A stretch of DNA of 64,000 bases, from assembly GCA_902785945.1 (NCBI GenBank), contig CADAAR010000001.1, positions 124,001 through 188,000 of the forward strand. Reading direction: 5' to 3'. Within the stretch, counting starts at the first letter, position 1; every line of letters begins with the position of its first letter. A program made the position numbers and the translations under genes. This document shows positions 16,239 to 24,371 of this stretch, piece by piece. The DNA is from an uncultured Prevotellaceae bacterium (GTDB lineage: Bacteria; Bacteroidota; Bacteroidia; Bacteroidales; Bacteroidaceae). The notes under the pieces were generated by a model. The model saw only the letters and a list, made by a program, of their open reading frames with translations, was not told the origin of the DNA and made no database searches.

Positions 16239-17306
16239 ATGGGTAAAGAGAATATCAGAATCAAGGATATCGCCGAGCGTGCAGGTGTCTCGGTAGGTAC
16301 TGTAGACCGTGTGCTTCACAATCGTCCTAATGTATCAAAAGCAGCACTTGAAAAGGTAAACAAGGCATTGGCAGAGATGGACTACAAACCGAACATGTAT
16401 GCCTCGGCCCTCGCTTATAATAAGAAATACACCTTTTATTGTGTGCTCCCCAAGCATGAACAGGAAGCCTATTGGGACGAGATTGAGGAAGGTGCCCAAG
16501 CCTGTTCCGACTTCCGTCGCGATTTTGGTATTACTTTGAAGTTCATCTATTATGAACGTTTTAACAATGCCTCGTTTACACGGATGGTTCGTGAGTTCTT
16601 TTCAGAGAAGTTTGATGGTGTAATTATTGTGCCAACAACCCTTGAACAAACTGCTCGTTTCACTGAGAAGCTTATAGACAGAGGCATTCCTTACGTATTG
16701 CTCGACAGCTACATGCCTGATCTAAAGCCTTTGGCTTTCTTCGGACAAGATTCTTTTGCCAGCGGATATTTTGCTGCCCGTATGTTGATGCTCATTGCTG
16801 CCAAGGAAAAAGAGATTGCATTGGTGAAGCAGACACGAGATGGTAAGGTAGGATCGAAACAGCAGGCGAACCGTGAGACTGGTTTCCGTCATTATATGGT
16901 AGACCATTTCCCCGATGTAAAGATCACAGAAGTAGACTTGCCTTTGGATGAAGAGCGAGTGGAATATGACAGTATTCTCGAGAAATTCTTCAAAGATCAC
17001 CCTCATATTCATCATTGTATCACTTTTAATTCAAAAGCGCATATCGTGGGCGAGTTTCTAAAGAAAAGTAATCGGAGGAATATTCAGATTATGGGTTATG
17101 ATATGGTGCCCAAAAATGAGGCTTGTATTCGTCAGGGCAGTATCTCCTTCCTGATAGCACAGCATGCCTATCAGCAGGGTTATGCAAGTGTTGATGCTCT
17201 CTTCAATGCTATTGTATTGAAGCGTGAGGTGAATCCTGTGAACTATATGCCCATTGAGATATTGACAAAGGAGAACGTCGAGTTTTATCGGCGCAAGGCT
17301 ATTTAG
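16239..17306 (+). CDS. LacI-family transcriptional regulator of uronate/KDG genes
   Basis: 355 residues from the ATG at 16239, preceded by AAAGGAG; a TTG 33 bases upstream is in frame but lies inside the promoter. The N-terminal helix-turn-helix (IKDIAERAGVSVGTVDRVLHNRPNVS) is typical LacI, with VGTVDR in the recognition helix. A periplasmic-binding-protein-like domain (about 60-350) should bind a sugar acid. Position between kdgK-kdgA and uxaA-transporter suggests it controls both directions, perhaps with KDG or a hexuronate as inducer; that effector is a guess. About 40 bases separate it from uxaA. Confidence 0.87.
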   Translation: MGKENIRIKDIAERAGVSVGTVDRVLHNRPNVSKAALEKVNKALAEMDYKPNMYASALAYNKKYTFYCVLPKHEQEAYWDEIEEGAQACSDFRRDFGITLKFIYYERFNNASFTRMVREFFSEKFDGVIIVPTTLEQTARFTEKLIDRGIPYVLLDSYMPDLKPLAFFGQDSFASGYFAARMLMLIAAKEKEIALVKQTRDGKVGSKQQANRETGFRHYMVDHFPDVKITEVDLPLDEERVEYDSILEKFFKDHPHIHHCITFNSKAHIVGEFLKKSNRRNIQIMGYDMVPKNEACIRQGSISFLIAQHAYQQGYASVDALFNAIVLKREVNPVNYMPIEILTKENVEFYRRKAI

Positions 17307-17347
17307 TATCCAAACTTTCAAAAGCAAACTAAACAAATTACAAACAA

Positions 17348-18844
17348 ATGGAATTAGCAACTTACTTAAAAATTAATCCTGCAGACAGTGTTGTTGTCTG
17401 TTTGCAACCTAAGAAAAAAGGAGAAATCATCACTGTCGATGGCAAGACGGTGGTCCTGAATCAGGATACACCCGCTGGTCATAAAGTACTCATTAAGGAT
17501 GTTCAGAAAGGTGAGAACATTATAAAATACGGTTATCCTATCGGCCATGCTCTTGAGAATCTGAAGGCTGGTGACTGGGTGAATGAGAATAATCTGAAGA
17601 CCAATCTGTCGGGCACGCTCGATTATACTTATATTCCTGTAGGTGAAGAGCTCTCTATTAAGAAAGAGAGCCGTACCTTCAAAGGCTATAAACGCAAGAA
17701 TGGTGATGTAGGTGTACGCAATGAGATATGGATTGTGCCCACAGTAGGTTGTGTGAACGGCATCGCTGAAAAACTAGCAGAAAAACTGCGTAACGAGACT
17801 AAGTTAGAAGGCATTGACAGTGTGTATGCCTGGCATCATAATTATGGTTGTTCACAGCTTTCTGAAGATCATGAAAATACCCGTAAAGTACTTCGCGACA
17901 TCTGTCTACATCCCAATGCTGGTGGTGTGTTGGTATTGAGTCTAGGGTGTGAGAACAATCAGCCAGATGATTTTATGGCTATGTTGGGCGACTATGACAA
18001 AGATCGCATCAAACTGTTGGTGACACAGAAGGTGGAAGGCGACGAGATAGAAGCAGCCATGAATATCCTTCGCGATCTTTATTCTATTGCAAAGGAAGAC
18101 AAACGTGAGGATGTGCCAGTAAGCGAACTTCGTGTAGGTTTAAAATGTGGTGGTAGCGATGGTTTCAGTGGCATCACAGCTAATCCATTGGTCGGAGAAT
18201 TCAGCGATTGGCTTGTGGCCCAGGGAGGAACAAGTGTTCTCACAGAGGTACCAGAGATGTTTGGTGCAGAGACTATTCTGATGAACCGATGTTGCACTGA
18301 AGATCTCTTCAATCAGACGGTTTCGATGATCAACAACTTCAAAGAGTATTTTCTGTCGCATGGAGAACCTGTAGGCGAGAATCCCTCACCAGGCAATAAG
18401 GCTGGTGGTATCTCCACTCTTGAAGACAAGGCTTTAGGCTGTACACAGAAATGTGGTAAAGCACCCGTGAGTGGTGTAATGGAGTACGGTGATCGTTTAA
18501 CCAATAATGGGCTGAATCTTTTGTCTGCTCCTGGCAATGACCTGGTAGCATCGACGGCTCTTGCCTCATGTGGTTGTCATATCGTGCTCTTCACAACAGG
18601 ACGCGGAACGCCTTTCGGTACTTTCGTTCCCACGATGAAAATAGCTACGAATCCCACCTTGGCCAAGAACAAGCCTAGCTGGGTGGACTTTTCAGCAGGA
18701 CAACTGATAGAGGGGCGCACGATGCAAGAGTTGGTTCCAGAGTTCATCGATAAGGTGTTGGCTGTAGCCAGTGGTCAGCTCGCAAAGAATGAAGAGAACG
18801 GTTATCGTGAAATATCCATTTTTAAAAACGGAGTAACATTATAA
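17348..18844 (+). CDS. uxaA: altronate dehydratase
   Basis: 498 residues, the normal length. An N-terminal SAF-type domain (about 1-95) is followed by the D-galactarate dehydratase/altronate hydrolase domain with conserved blocks VPTVGCVNG, HNYGCSQL, LGCENNQP, KCGGSDGFSG and CGCHIVLFTTGRGTPFG; the cysteines of these blocks are involved in metal binding in the family. It converts altronate to 2-keto-3-deoxygluconate. The stop is 3 bases before the GTG start of the transporter gene. Confidence 0.94.
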   Translation: MELATYLKINPADSVVVCLQPKKKGEIITVDGKTVVLNQDTPAGHKVLIKDVQKGENIIKYGYPIGHALENLKAGDWVNENNLKTNLSGTLDYTYIPVGEELSIKKESRTFKGYKRKNGDVGVRNEIWIVPTVGCVNGIAEKLAEKLRNETKLEGIDSVYAWHHNYGCSQLSEDHENTRKVLRDICLHPNAGGVLVLSLGCENNQPDDFMAMLGDYDKDRIKLLVTQKVEGDEIEAAMNILRDLYSIAKEDKREDVPVSELRVGLKCGGSDGFSGITANPLVGEFSDWLVAQGGTSVLTEVPEMFGAETILMNRCCTEDLFNQTVSMINNFKEYFLSHGEPVGENPSPGNKAGGISTLEDKALGCTQKCGKAPVSGVMEYGDRLTNNGLNLLSAPGNDLVASTALASCGCHIVLFTTGRGTPFGTFVPTMKIATNPTLAKNKPSWVDFSAGQLIEGRTMQELVPEFIDKVLAVASGQLAKNEENGYREISIFKNGVTL

Positions 18845-18847
18845 ACA

Positions 18848-20125
18848 GTGAAGAGTAAAGGGCTTATCGCTTTGTCACCCCTTGGGGTGTTCGTGATATT
18901 GTATTTAGTCACCAGCATCATTGCTGGTGACTTCTACAAAGTGCCCATTACAGTCGCATTCATGGTCTCCAGCATCTATGCTGTGTCCATTTTCCGAGAT
19001 ATACCTTTAAAAGAGCGTATCGAGACATTCAGTCGTGGCGCAGGATCCAGTCAGATGATGCTCATGATTTGGATATTCCTTTTGGCGGGGGCCTTTGCAA
19101 ATTCTGCCAAGATAATGGGAAGCATCGATGCCACCGTCAACCTGACCTTACACCTTCTACCCTCGCAGATGTTGTTGGCTGGTCTGTTTCTGGCTGCCTG
19201 CTTCATCTCTATTTCCATCGGCACAAGTGTAGGCACTATCGTAGCCCTGACGCCCATCGCCGTTGGCGTGGCCCAACAGACGGGTACCGACGTAGCATTG
19301 ATAACAGCTGTTGTCGTAGGGGGATCTTTTTTTGGTGACAACCTTTCGTTTATCTCGGATACCACCATCGTAGCCACCTCTACCCAAGGTTGTAAACTGA
19401 GTGACAAATTCCGGGTGAACTCTTTTATCGTTATTCCTGCAGCTGTGGTTATATTGATCATATATTATTTCATGGGAGCCAATGTTCATGCAGCCCATCA
19501 AACAAACGAAGTGGAATGGATGAAGGTCATCCCCTACCTCATCGTACTTATTACGGCCATCTTCGGCATGAATGTGATGGCGGTACTAACACTTGGCATT
19601 GTACTTACGGGTTGTATTGGCATTCTGTCGAACAGTTTTGATGTCTTTGGATGGATGAAAGCTATGGGCGATGGTATGATTGGTATGGGAGAACTCATCA
19701 TTGTGACGATGTTAGCAGGCGGTATGCTGGAAATGATCAAACAACAAGGTGGCATTGAATTCATTATTGAACGAATGGTGAAGCATATCCATAACAAACG
19801 GGGTGCAGAATTATGTATTGGTGGCCTAGTAGGATTTGTCGATATCTGTACAGCCAACAATACTGTAGCTATTATCACTGTTGGTGGCATTGCCAAACAA
19901 ATAGGTGACCGTTATGGTGTAGACAATAAAAAAGCAGCCTCTATCCTAGACACATGTTCGTGTTTCGTACAAGGATTAATCCCTTATGGCGCGCAGCTTC
20001 TGATAGCTGCAGGTCTGGCTACGATTAATCCTGTGAGTATTATTCCCTATCTTTTTTATCCCTTTGCTATCGGGATAGCAGCACTACTCTCAATTTTACT
20101 TCGTTATCCAAGACGTTACTCTTAA
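18848..20125 (+). CDS. NhaC-family Na+/H+ antiporter-like transporter
   Basis: 425 residues, 10-12 hydrophobic segments, GTG start 3 bases after uxaA. GTSVGTIVALTPIAVG and GGSFFGDNLSFISDTT are signature segments of the NhaC/ion transporter superfamily, and CSCFVQGLIPYGAQLL belongs to the same family. Homologues exchange Na+ for H+ or move organic anions. Its tight coupling to uxaA raises the possibility that it serves sugar-acid uptake or ion balance during uptake. Inner membrane. Confidence 0.8.
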   Translation: MKSKGLIALSPLGVFVILYLVTSIIAGDFYKVPITVAFMVSSIYAVSIFRDIPLKERIETFSRGAGSSQMMLMIWIFLLAGAFANSAKIMGSIDATVNLTLHLLPSQMLLAGLFLAACFISISIGTSVGTIVALTPIAVGVAQQTGTDVALITAVVVGGSFFGDNLSFISDTTIVATSTQGCKLSDKFRVNSFIVIPAAVVILIIYYFMGANVHAAHQTNEVEWMKVIPYLIVLITAIFGMNVMAVLTLGIVLTGCIGILSNSFDVFGWMKAMGDGMIGMGELIIVTMLAGGMLEMIKQQGGIEFIIERMVKHIHNKRGAELCIGGLVGFVDICTANNTVAIITVGGIAKQIGDRYGVDNKKAASILDTCSCFVQGLIPYGAQLLIAAGLATINPVSIIPYLFYPFAIGIAALLSILLRYPRRYS

Positions 20126-20137
20126 ATATATAATAAG

Positions 20138-20959
20138 GTGAATATTATCCAACGCAATTTCTTCCGACTCATCCGTTGTGGTGAATTCAACAGACAGGAA
20201 CAGGTAGAGCCCATGTCCATGAGTAAATGGAATAAGCTTTATCAATTGGCATTGATGCATCAGGTTATACCATCGGTTTATAAAGGTATACAGCAATGCA
20301 AAGACCAATTCTTTTTGCGTTTGTTTGACAAACAAGTAAAAGAGTGGGAAAAAGCCCATGCTGAAGCGATTCTGACCAATCAACAAGAAGAAAACGAATT
20401 ATTACGTGCCGACCATCTGACGAATCCTTTATTGAACAAAAAACTTCAGGCTATTTTAGACGATGAAAAGTCGGATATCGCCACACGACAGTTATTGCTA
20501 AATATTATACATATATCCAGGCATATTCTGAATGAAGGTGTGCCCGTCTATAATTTGGTGGAATTGGGTAAATATCTCTCCACAGAGGGTCATCGTGTGG
20601 ATTTCCTTACGCTGAACCAATGGCTGAAGAAATTGGGATTTACACCAATGGCACAACTCGAAGGAGCCTTGCTGATACAGATGTTCGGATTCAGTAAGGA
20701 GGAAGTTCCTTTTTTAGTGGGAGAGCCAGACAAACGTGTGGAGCGTGTAGCGCAGGAACTAACAGAATTCACTAACACACGGTCTGAGGAATTCTATTTC
20801 TCTCAGGACTCAGAAAGCGTGTTTGTACATACCAGTAACAGCAATGCGATACTCGGTCATATCCGTCGCTCTGCACAATACTTCCGCTATCTGCCATCGG
20901 AAACACTGACAAATTTCTTCGCCTCCTTTGCCCACTCTCTCTCACATATCGAGGAATAG
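20138..20959 (+). CDS. uncharacterised protein, nucleotidyltransferase PF14907-like without a visible active site
   Basis: 273 residues from a GTG at 20138; an internal ATG at 20214 is the alternative. The beginning (NFFRLIRCGEF...WNKLYQLALMHQVIPSVYKGI) resembles the start of the Bacteroidetes uncharacterised nucleotidyltransferase family, and VDFLTLNQWLKKLGFTPMAQLEG resembles its C-terminal part. The GS/GxxxDxD core expected of a nucleotidyltransferase is not seen, so this is probably a shortened or non-catalytic relative. Soluble. It follows the transporter by 12 bases and converges on the zinc-ribbon gene with a 2-base gap. Confidence 0.5.
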   Translation: MNIIQRNFFRLIRCGEFNRQEQVEPMSMSKWNKLYQLALMHQVIPSVYKGIQQCKDQFFLRLFDKQVKEWEKAHAEAILTNQQEENELLRADHLTNPLLNKKLQAILDDEKSDIATRQLLLNIIHISRHILNEGVPVYNLVELGKYLSTEGHRVDFLTLNQWLKKLGFTPMAQLEGALLIQMFGFSKEEVPFLVGEPDKRVERVAQELTEFTNTRSEEFYFSQDSESVFVHTSNSNAILGHIRRSAQYFRYLPSETLTNFFASFAHSLSHIEE

Positions 20960-20961
20960 GA

Positions 20962-21795
20962 CTATTCGACTACGACTGCAGTGGCAGCAGCTTCTGCAGC
21001 AGCTTTGTTGATAGAATCCTGCTCAGCCTTTATCTGAGCAGCACGCACCATCTCCTCTTCCAAACGATCATATTCGTTTTTGGCTTCGTCGTAATAATAA
21101 CCCTGCTCATGATCTTCCATATATTTTTTGAAGGATTCCATAGAGTTACCGATCTTCGCCGTTATGAAGTCAAGCGAGTCAATCATCAATCGTGCCTCAC
21201 GCACATGTACATTGTCTGGATTCCTATCGATGAACAATTGAAGGGCCGACTTCGACTGGCTGATGCGGGCATTATCCCAATCGCGGTCAATCTTCTTTAA
21301 GGCCATCAAATGCGCCTTGATAGAATCGCGATGAGCTACTGGTGCCTCGATGTACATATCAAGGAAATTTTGCAATACAGCAGGCTCTGTACTCATCATG
21401 GCATTCTCATATGCCCGTTGCTCATTCTCACGCTGCGTCTTCTGAGCATAATAGATACCCAGGAAAACAATGGTCAGCGCTAATACAAAAGCAATGATTA
21501 TGGCTGACCACAAACCCTTGCGACTCTTTTTCTTAGGCTGCTCTGGAGCTTGGGCTTCAGGCTTCACCACGGGATATGCCGGAGTCTCCGAATTATCCGG
21601 AATAACAGGAGTCGATTCCGAGGCTGCTGCATTGATTGAACAATGGCAGTTCGGGCACTCATGATCATCCTTGAAGATGTATTCCCCACAGTCAGGGCAA
21701 CGAGTCACCTTGCCTACAATATCAACACCACACGATGGGCAGGTTTTTGCGCGGTCACTAACCTGATGGCCGCATTCGGGACACTTGATTATCAT
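20962..21795 (-). CDS. zinc-ribbon membrane protein with coiled-coil tail
   Basis: 277 residues. The N-terminus carries two zinc ribbons with CxxC knuckles: Cys5/Cys8 with Cys19/Cys22, and Cys33/Cys36 with Cys47/Cys50. A proline-rich linker leads to a membrane helix (about residues 97-117), then a helical region with acidic and alanine-rich segments to the C-terminus (AAAEAAATAVVVE). The topology suggests ribbons in the cytoplasm and the helical domain outside. Function unknown; similar architecture is common in small stress or scaffold proteins of Bacteroidales. Confidence 0.7.
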   Translation of the reverse strand: MIIKCPECGHQVSDRAKTCPSCGVDIVGKVTRCPDCGEYIFKDDHECPNCHCSINAAASESTPVIPDNSETPAYPVVKPEAQAPEQPKKKSRKGLWSAIIIAFVLALTIVFLGIYYAQKTQRENEQRAYENAMMSTEPAVLQNFLDMYIEAPVAHRDSIKAHLMALKKIDRDWDNARISQSKSALQLFIDRNPDNVHVREARLMIDSLDFITAKIGNSMESFKKYMEDHEQGYYYDEAKNEYDRLEEEMVRAAQIKAEQDSINKAAAEAAATAVVVE

Positions 21796-21844
21796 TATAT
21801 TTTGAATATTTATATTTGAGAATTGAGAAATCTGAATTATTTAA

Positions 21845-22708
21845 TCAATGATGGCGGAATCGAATTTCTCGTAAACTATGACGTCCGAGGAACCTCGATT
21901 TATCAACATATCCGTTGATACCAACGATACGTCCTTTGCCTGTATACTGCCACATCGTAATATCACGCTCATCAGCCAATATTGGCTCCTCTTCAAGATA
22001 CAGGGCAATCATCAGCTGATAGTCGTCGAGTTTACCTACCAGATGCCAGTTGTAAAAATTGCGGAACGTATACACCAGCGGTTTCTGACGATATGCTTTT
22101 TCCACCATCTTGAGGAATGTTAGCAGCGAGTCACAAAATTGATCTACTTGCAGACCGCCTAACGTCTCGACATCAATCATTGGTATCAAGTCCTGTTCGC
22201 CTGGTAGACACTGTGCTGTGAAATTCTCCAATTGCTTCTGTAACGGCGTCTTCGGACGGAAAAAATGGTAAGAGCCCACCTTCAGTCCATAACGATGCGC
22301 CAAATTGATGTTACGTTCAAACTTGGGATCAATACGATCACCGCCTTCTGTGGCCTTCAGATAGACGTAAGCCATCTTGGTATTTTCGCCTACTGTCTCC
22401 CAGAATACATCACCTTGATAACGACTTAGGTCAATGCCATGTACATGACCACAGGTATCTTCGCATTGTAGGAACGGATCATAATCAGGATCGTTTAGAC
22501 GCGGATCTGGTACTGGTTTCGGAGCCACAGCACGAATTACTTTAGTGTTCTTTTTAGAGGCCTTTGTTTTGGCCTTCTTCTTAACTACTTTTGATGATTT
22601 AGCTCGGGTGCGACGCTGTTGTTTCTTGGGTTTGGCGCCCAACGCATCGCCAACCGTCATCATTGCAATTAACAATGTTATTATATAAAATATGTATGAT
22701 CTTTTCAT
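21845..22708 (-). CDS. GH25 family lysozyme, exported
   Basis: 287 residues. A signal peptide (about residues 1-24) is followed by a very Lys/Arg-rich linker (residues 26-58) and a GH25 catalytic domain from residue 88: HGIDLSRYQGDV with Asp93, YLKATEG, GSYHFFRP, PMIDVET with Asp179 and Glu181 and WQYTGKG. GH25 enzymes cleave the beta-1,4 bond between N-acetylmuramic acid and N-acetylglucosamine, so this is a likely peptidoglycan hydrolase in the envelope. The basic linker may bind nucleic acid, phospholipid or the wall. It has its own promoter, divergent from uxaB. Confidence 0.88.
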   Translation of the reverse strand: MKRSYIFYIITLLIAMMTVGDALGAKPKKQQRRTRAKSSKVVKKKAKTKASKKNTKVIRAVAPKPVPDPRLNDPDYDPFLQCEDTCGHVHGIDLSRYQGDVFWETVGENTKMAYVYLKATEGGDRIDPKFERNINLAHRYGLKVGSYHFFRPKTPLQKQLENFTAQCLPGEQDLIPMIDVETLGGLQVDQFCDSLLTFLKMVEKAYRQKPLVYTFRNFYNWHLVGKLDDYQLMIALYLEEEPILADERDITMWQYTGKGRIVGINGYVDKSRFLGRHSLREIRFRHH

Positions 22709-22762
22709 TTTTTATATTCAGAATATTTATTCATATAGAACGATATAATTCTTAAACGGCTG

Positions 22763-22770
22763 CAAAGTTA
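22763..22770 (-). promoter_or_regulatory. -7 element of the lysozyme gene promoter
   Basis: Minus strand TAACTTTG, about 55 bases upstream of the ATG at 22708. No clear -33 element at the usual distance. Confidence 0.5.
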
Positions 22771-22837
22771 CAAAATATTATTCTAAGTCACGCAGAAATA
22801 TGAAACAAAAAAATCAACGCAAAGGTTTTCGTAAGTT

Positions 22838-22859
22838 TTTAACGTTATAGGGCGTTAAA
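22838..22859. promoter_or_regulatory. inverted repeat upstream of the uxaB promoter
   Basis: TTTAACG (22838-22844) and CGTTAAA (22853-22859) are perfect inverted repeats 8 bases apart, directly upstream of the -33 element at 22862. A regulator site is plausible. Confidence 0.45.
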
Positions 22860-22861
22860 GA

Positions 22862-22893
22862 TTTGGAAGTAATGCGGATTTTTGCTATCTTTG
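22862..22893 (+). promoter_or_regulatory. uxaB promoter
   Basis: TTTG at 22862-22865 and TATCTTTG at 22886-22893, 20-base spacer. Confidence 0.75.
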
Positions 22894-22931
22894 CATCCGC
22901 AAATTAATAATCATTCAAACAATATTTAAAA

Positions 22932-24371
22932 ATGAAACCGCTAAACAAACAATTCGCTCCTAAGAGCGTGATGCCTGAAAAGGTGATTCAGTTCGGAGAA
23001 GGCAACTTTCTCCGCGCATTCGTAGATTGGATTATCTGGAACATGGACCAGAAGACCGACTTCAACGGCTCAGTGGTTGTTGTACAGCCCATCGAAAAAG
23101 GTATGGTCGAATGGCTGAATGGTCAAGATTGCTTATACCATGTGAATCTGCAGGGTCGCGAGAATGGCAAGCCTGTAAATACTATAGAGCGTATTGATGT
23201 AATCAGCCGCGCGCTGAACCCTTATAGCCAGAATGCCGCATTTATGGCCTTAGCCGACCAGCCGGAGATCCGCTTTGTCATTTCGAATACCACTGAGGCC
23301 GGTATTGCCTTCGATCCCAATTGCAAGCTCGAGGATGCTCCCGCAAGCTCATATCCTGGCAAGTTAGTGCAGTTGTTATACCGCCGCTACCAAACTTTCA
23401 ATGGCGATAAAACAAAGGGGTTGATTATATTCCCTTGTGAACTAATCTTCCTGAACGGACATGTATTGAAGGATTGTATCTATAAATATATCGACCTATG
23501 GAACCTGGGTGCAGACTTCAAAAAGTGGTTTGAAGAGGCTTGTGGCGTGTATGCCACTCTTGTAGACCGTATCGTACCGGGCTTCCCTCGCAAGGAGATT
23601 GCAGAGATTCAAGAGAAGATTTCATATCGTGACAATCTTGTTGTACAGGCCGAGAATTTCCACCTCTGGGTAATTGAAGCCCCGAAAGAAGTGGCTCAGG
23701 AATTCCCTGCCGACAAAGCCGGTCTGCATGTATTGTTCGTACCAAGTGAGGAGCCATATCATAAGAGAAAAGTAACTTTGCTGAATGGTCCTCATACTGT
23801 ATTGAGTCCTGTGGCCTTTCTCAGTGGCGTGAACATCGTACGAGATGCTTGCAACCATGAGGTAATTGGCAAGTATATCCATAAGGTACAGTTCGACGAA
23901 CTTATGCAGACACTTGACCTTCCGATGGACGAGCTGGAAAAATTTGCTGCCGACGTATTGGAGCGCTTCGACAATCCATATGTTGACCATCAGGTGACGT
24001 CGATTATGCTCAACTCATTCCCGAAGTTCCAAGCTCGCGATCTTCCCGGTGTGAAGACCTATCTGGAGCGTAAGGGCGAACTGCCTAAAGGTCTGGTATT
24101 CGGTCTGGCTGCTATTATTACATATTATAAAGGTGGCAAACGCGCCGATGGTGTAGAAATTATTCCTAATGACGACCCAAAGATTATGCAGTTGCTCGCC
24201 GATCTCTGGTCTACCGGTGATACACAAAAGGTGACCGATGGTGTACTTGGAGCAGAGTTCATCTGGCAAGAGGACCTGAACAAGATTCCGGGTCTGAACA
24301 ATATGGTGAGACAAGACCTCGAACTCATTCAGAGTGTTGGTATGCTTGAAGCCGTGAAGAGTATTCTTTAG
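22932..24371 (+). CDS. uxaB: tagaturonate reductase (altronate oxidoreductase)
   Basis: 479 residues, mannitol dehydrogenase/polyol dehydrogenase fold. The N-terminal QFGEGNFLRAFVDW is the family signature and includes the nucleotide-binding loop; EKGM...VISNTTEAGIAFD and KVTLLNGPHTVLSPVAFL (catalytic Lys and His region) fit UxaB. It reduces tagaturonate to altronate with NADH, the step before UxaA. Own promoter with a nearby inverted repeat. Its stop TAG overlaps the GTG of uvrA by one base. Confidence 0.92.
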   Translation: MKPLNKQFAPKSVMPEKVIQFGEGNFLRAFVDWIIWNMDQKTDFNGSVVVVQPIEKGMVEWLNGQDCLYHVNLQGRENGKPVNTIERIDVISRALNPYSQNAAFMALADQPEIRFVISNTTEAGIAFDPNCKLEDAPASSYPGKLVQLLYRRYQTFNGDKTKGLIIFPCELIFLNGHVLKDCIYKYIDLWNLGADFKKWFEEACGVYATLVDRIVPGFPRKEIAEIQEKISYRDNLVVQAENFHLWVIEAPKEVAQEFPADKAGLHVLFVPSEEPYHKRKVTLLNGPHTVLSPVAFLSGVNIVRDACNHEVIGKYIHKVQFDELMQTLDLPMDELEKFAADVLERFDNPYVDHQVTSIMLNSFPKFQARDLPGVKTYLERKGELPKGLVFGLAAIITYYKGGKRADGVEIIPNDDPKIMQLLADLWSTGDTQKVTDGVLGAEFIWQEDLNKIPGLNNMVRQDLELIQSVGMLEAVKSIL

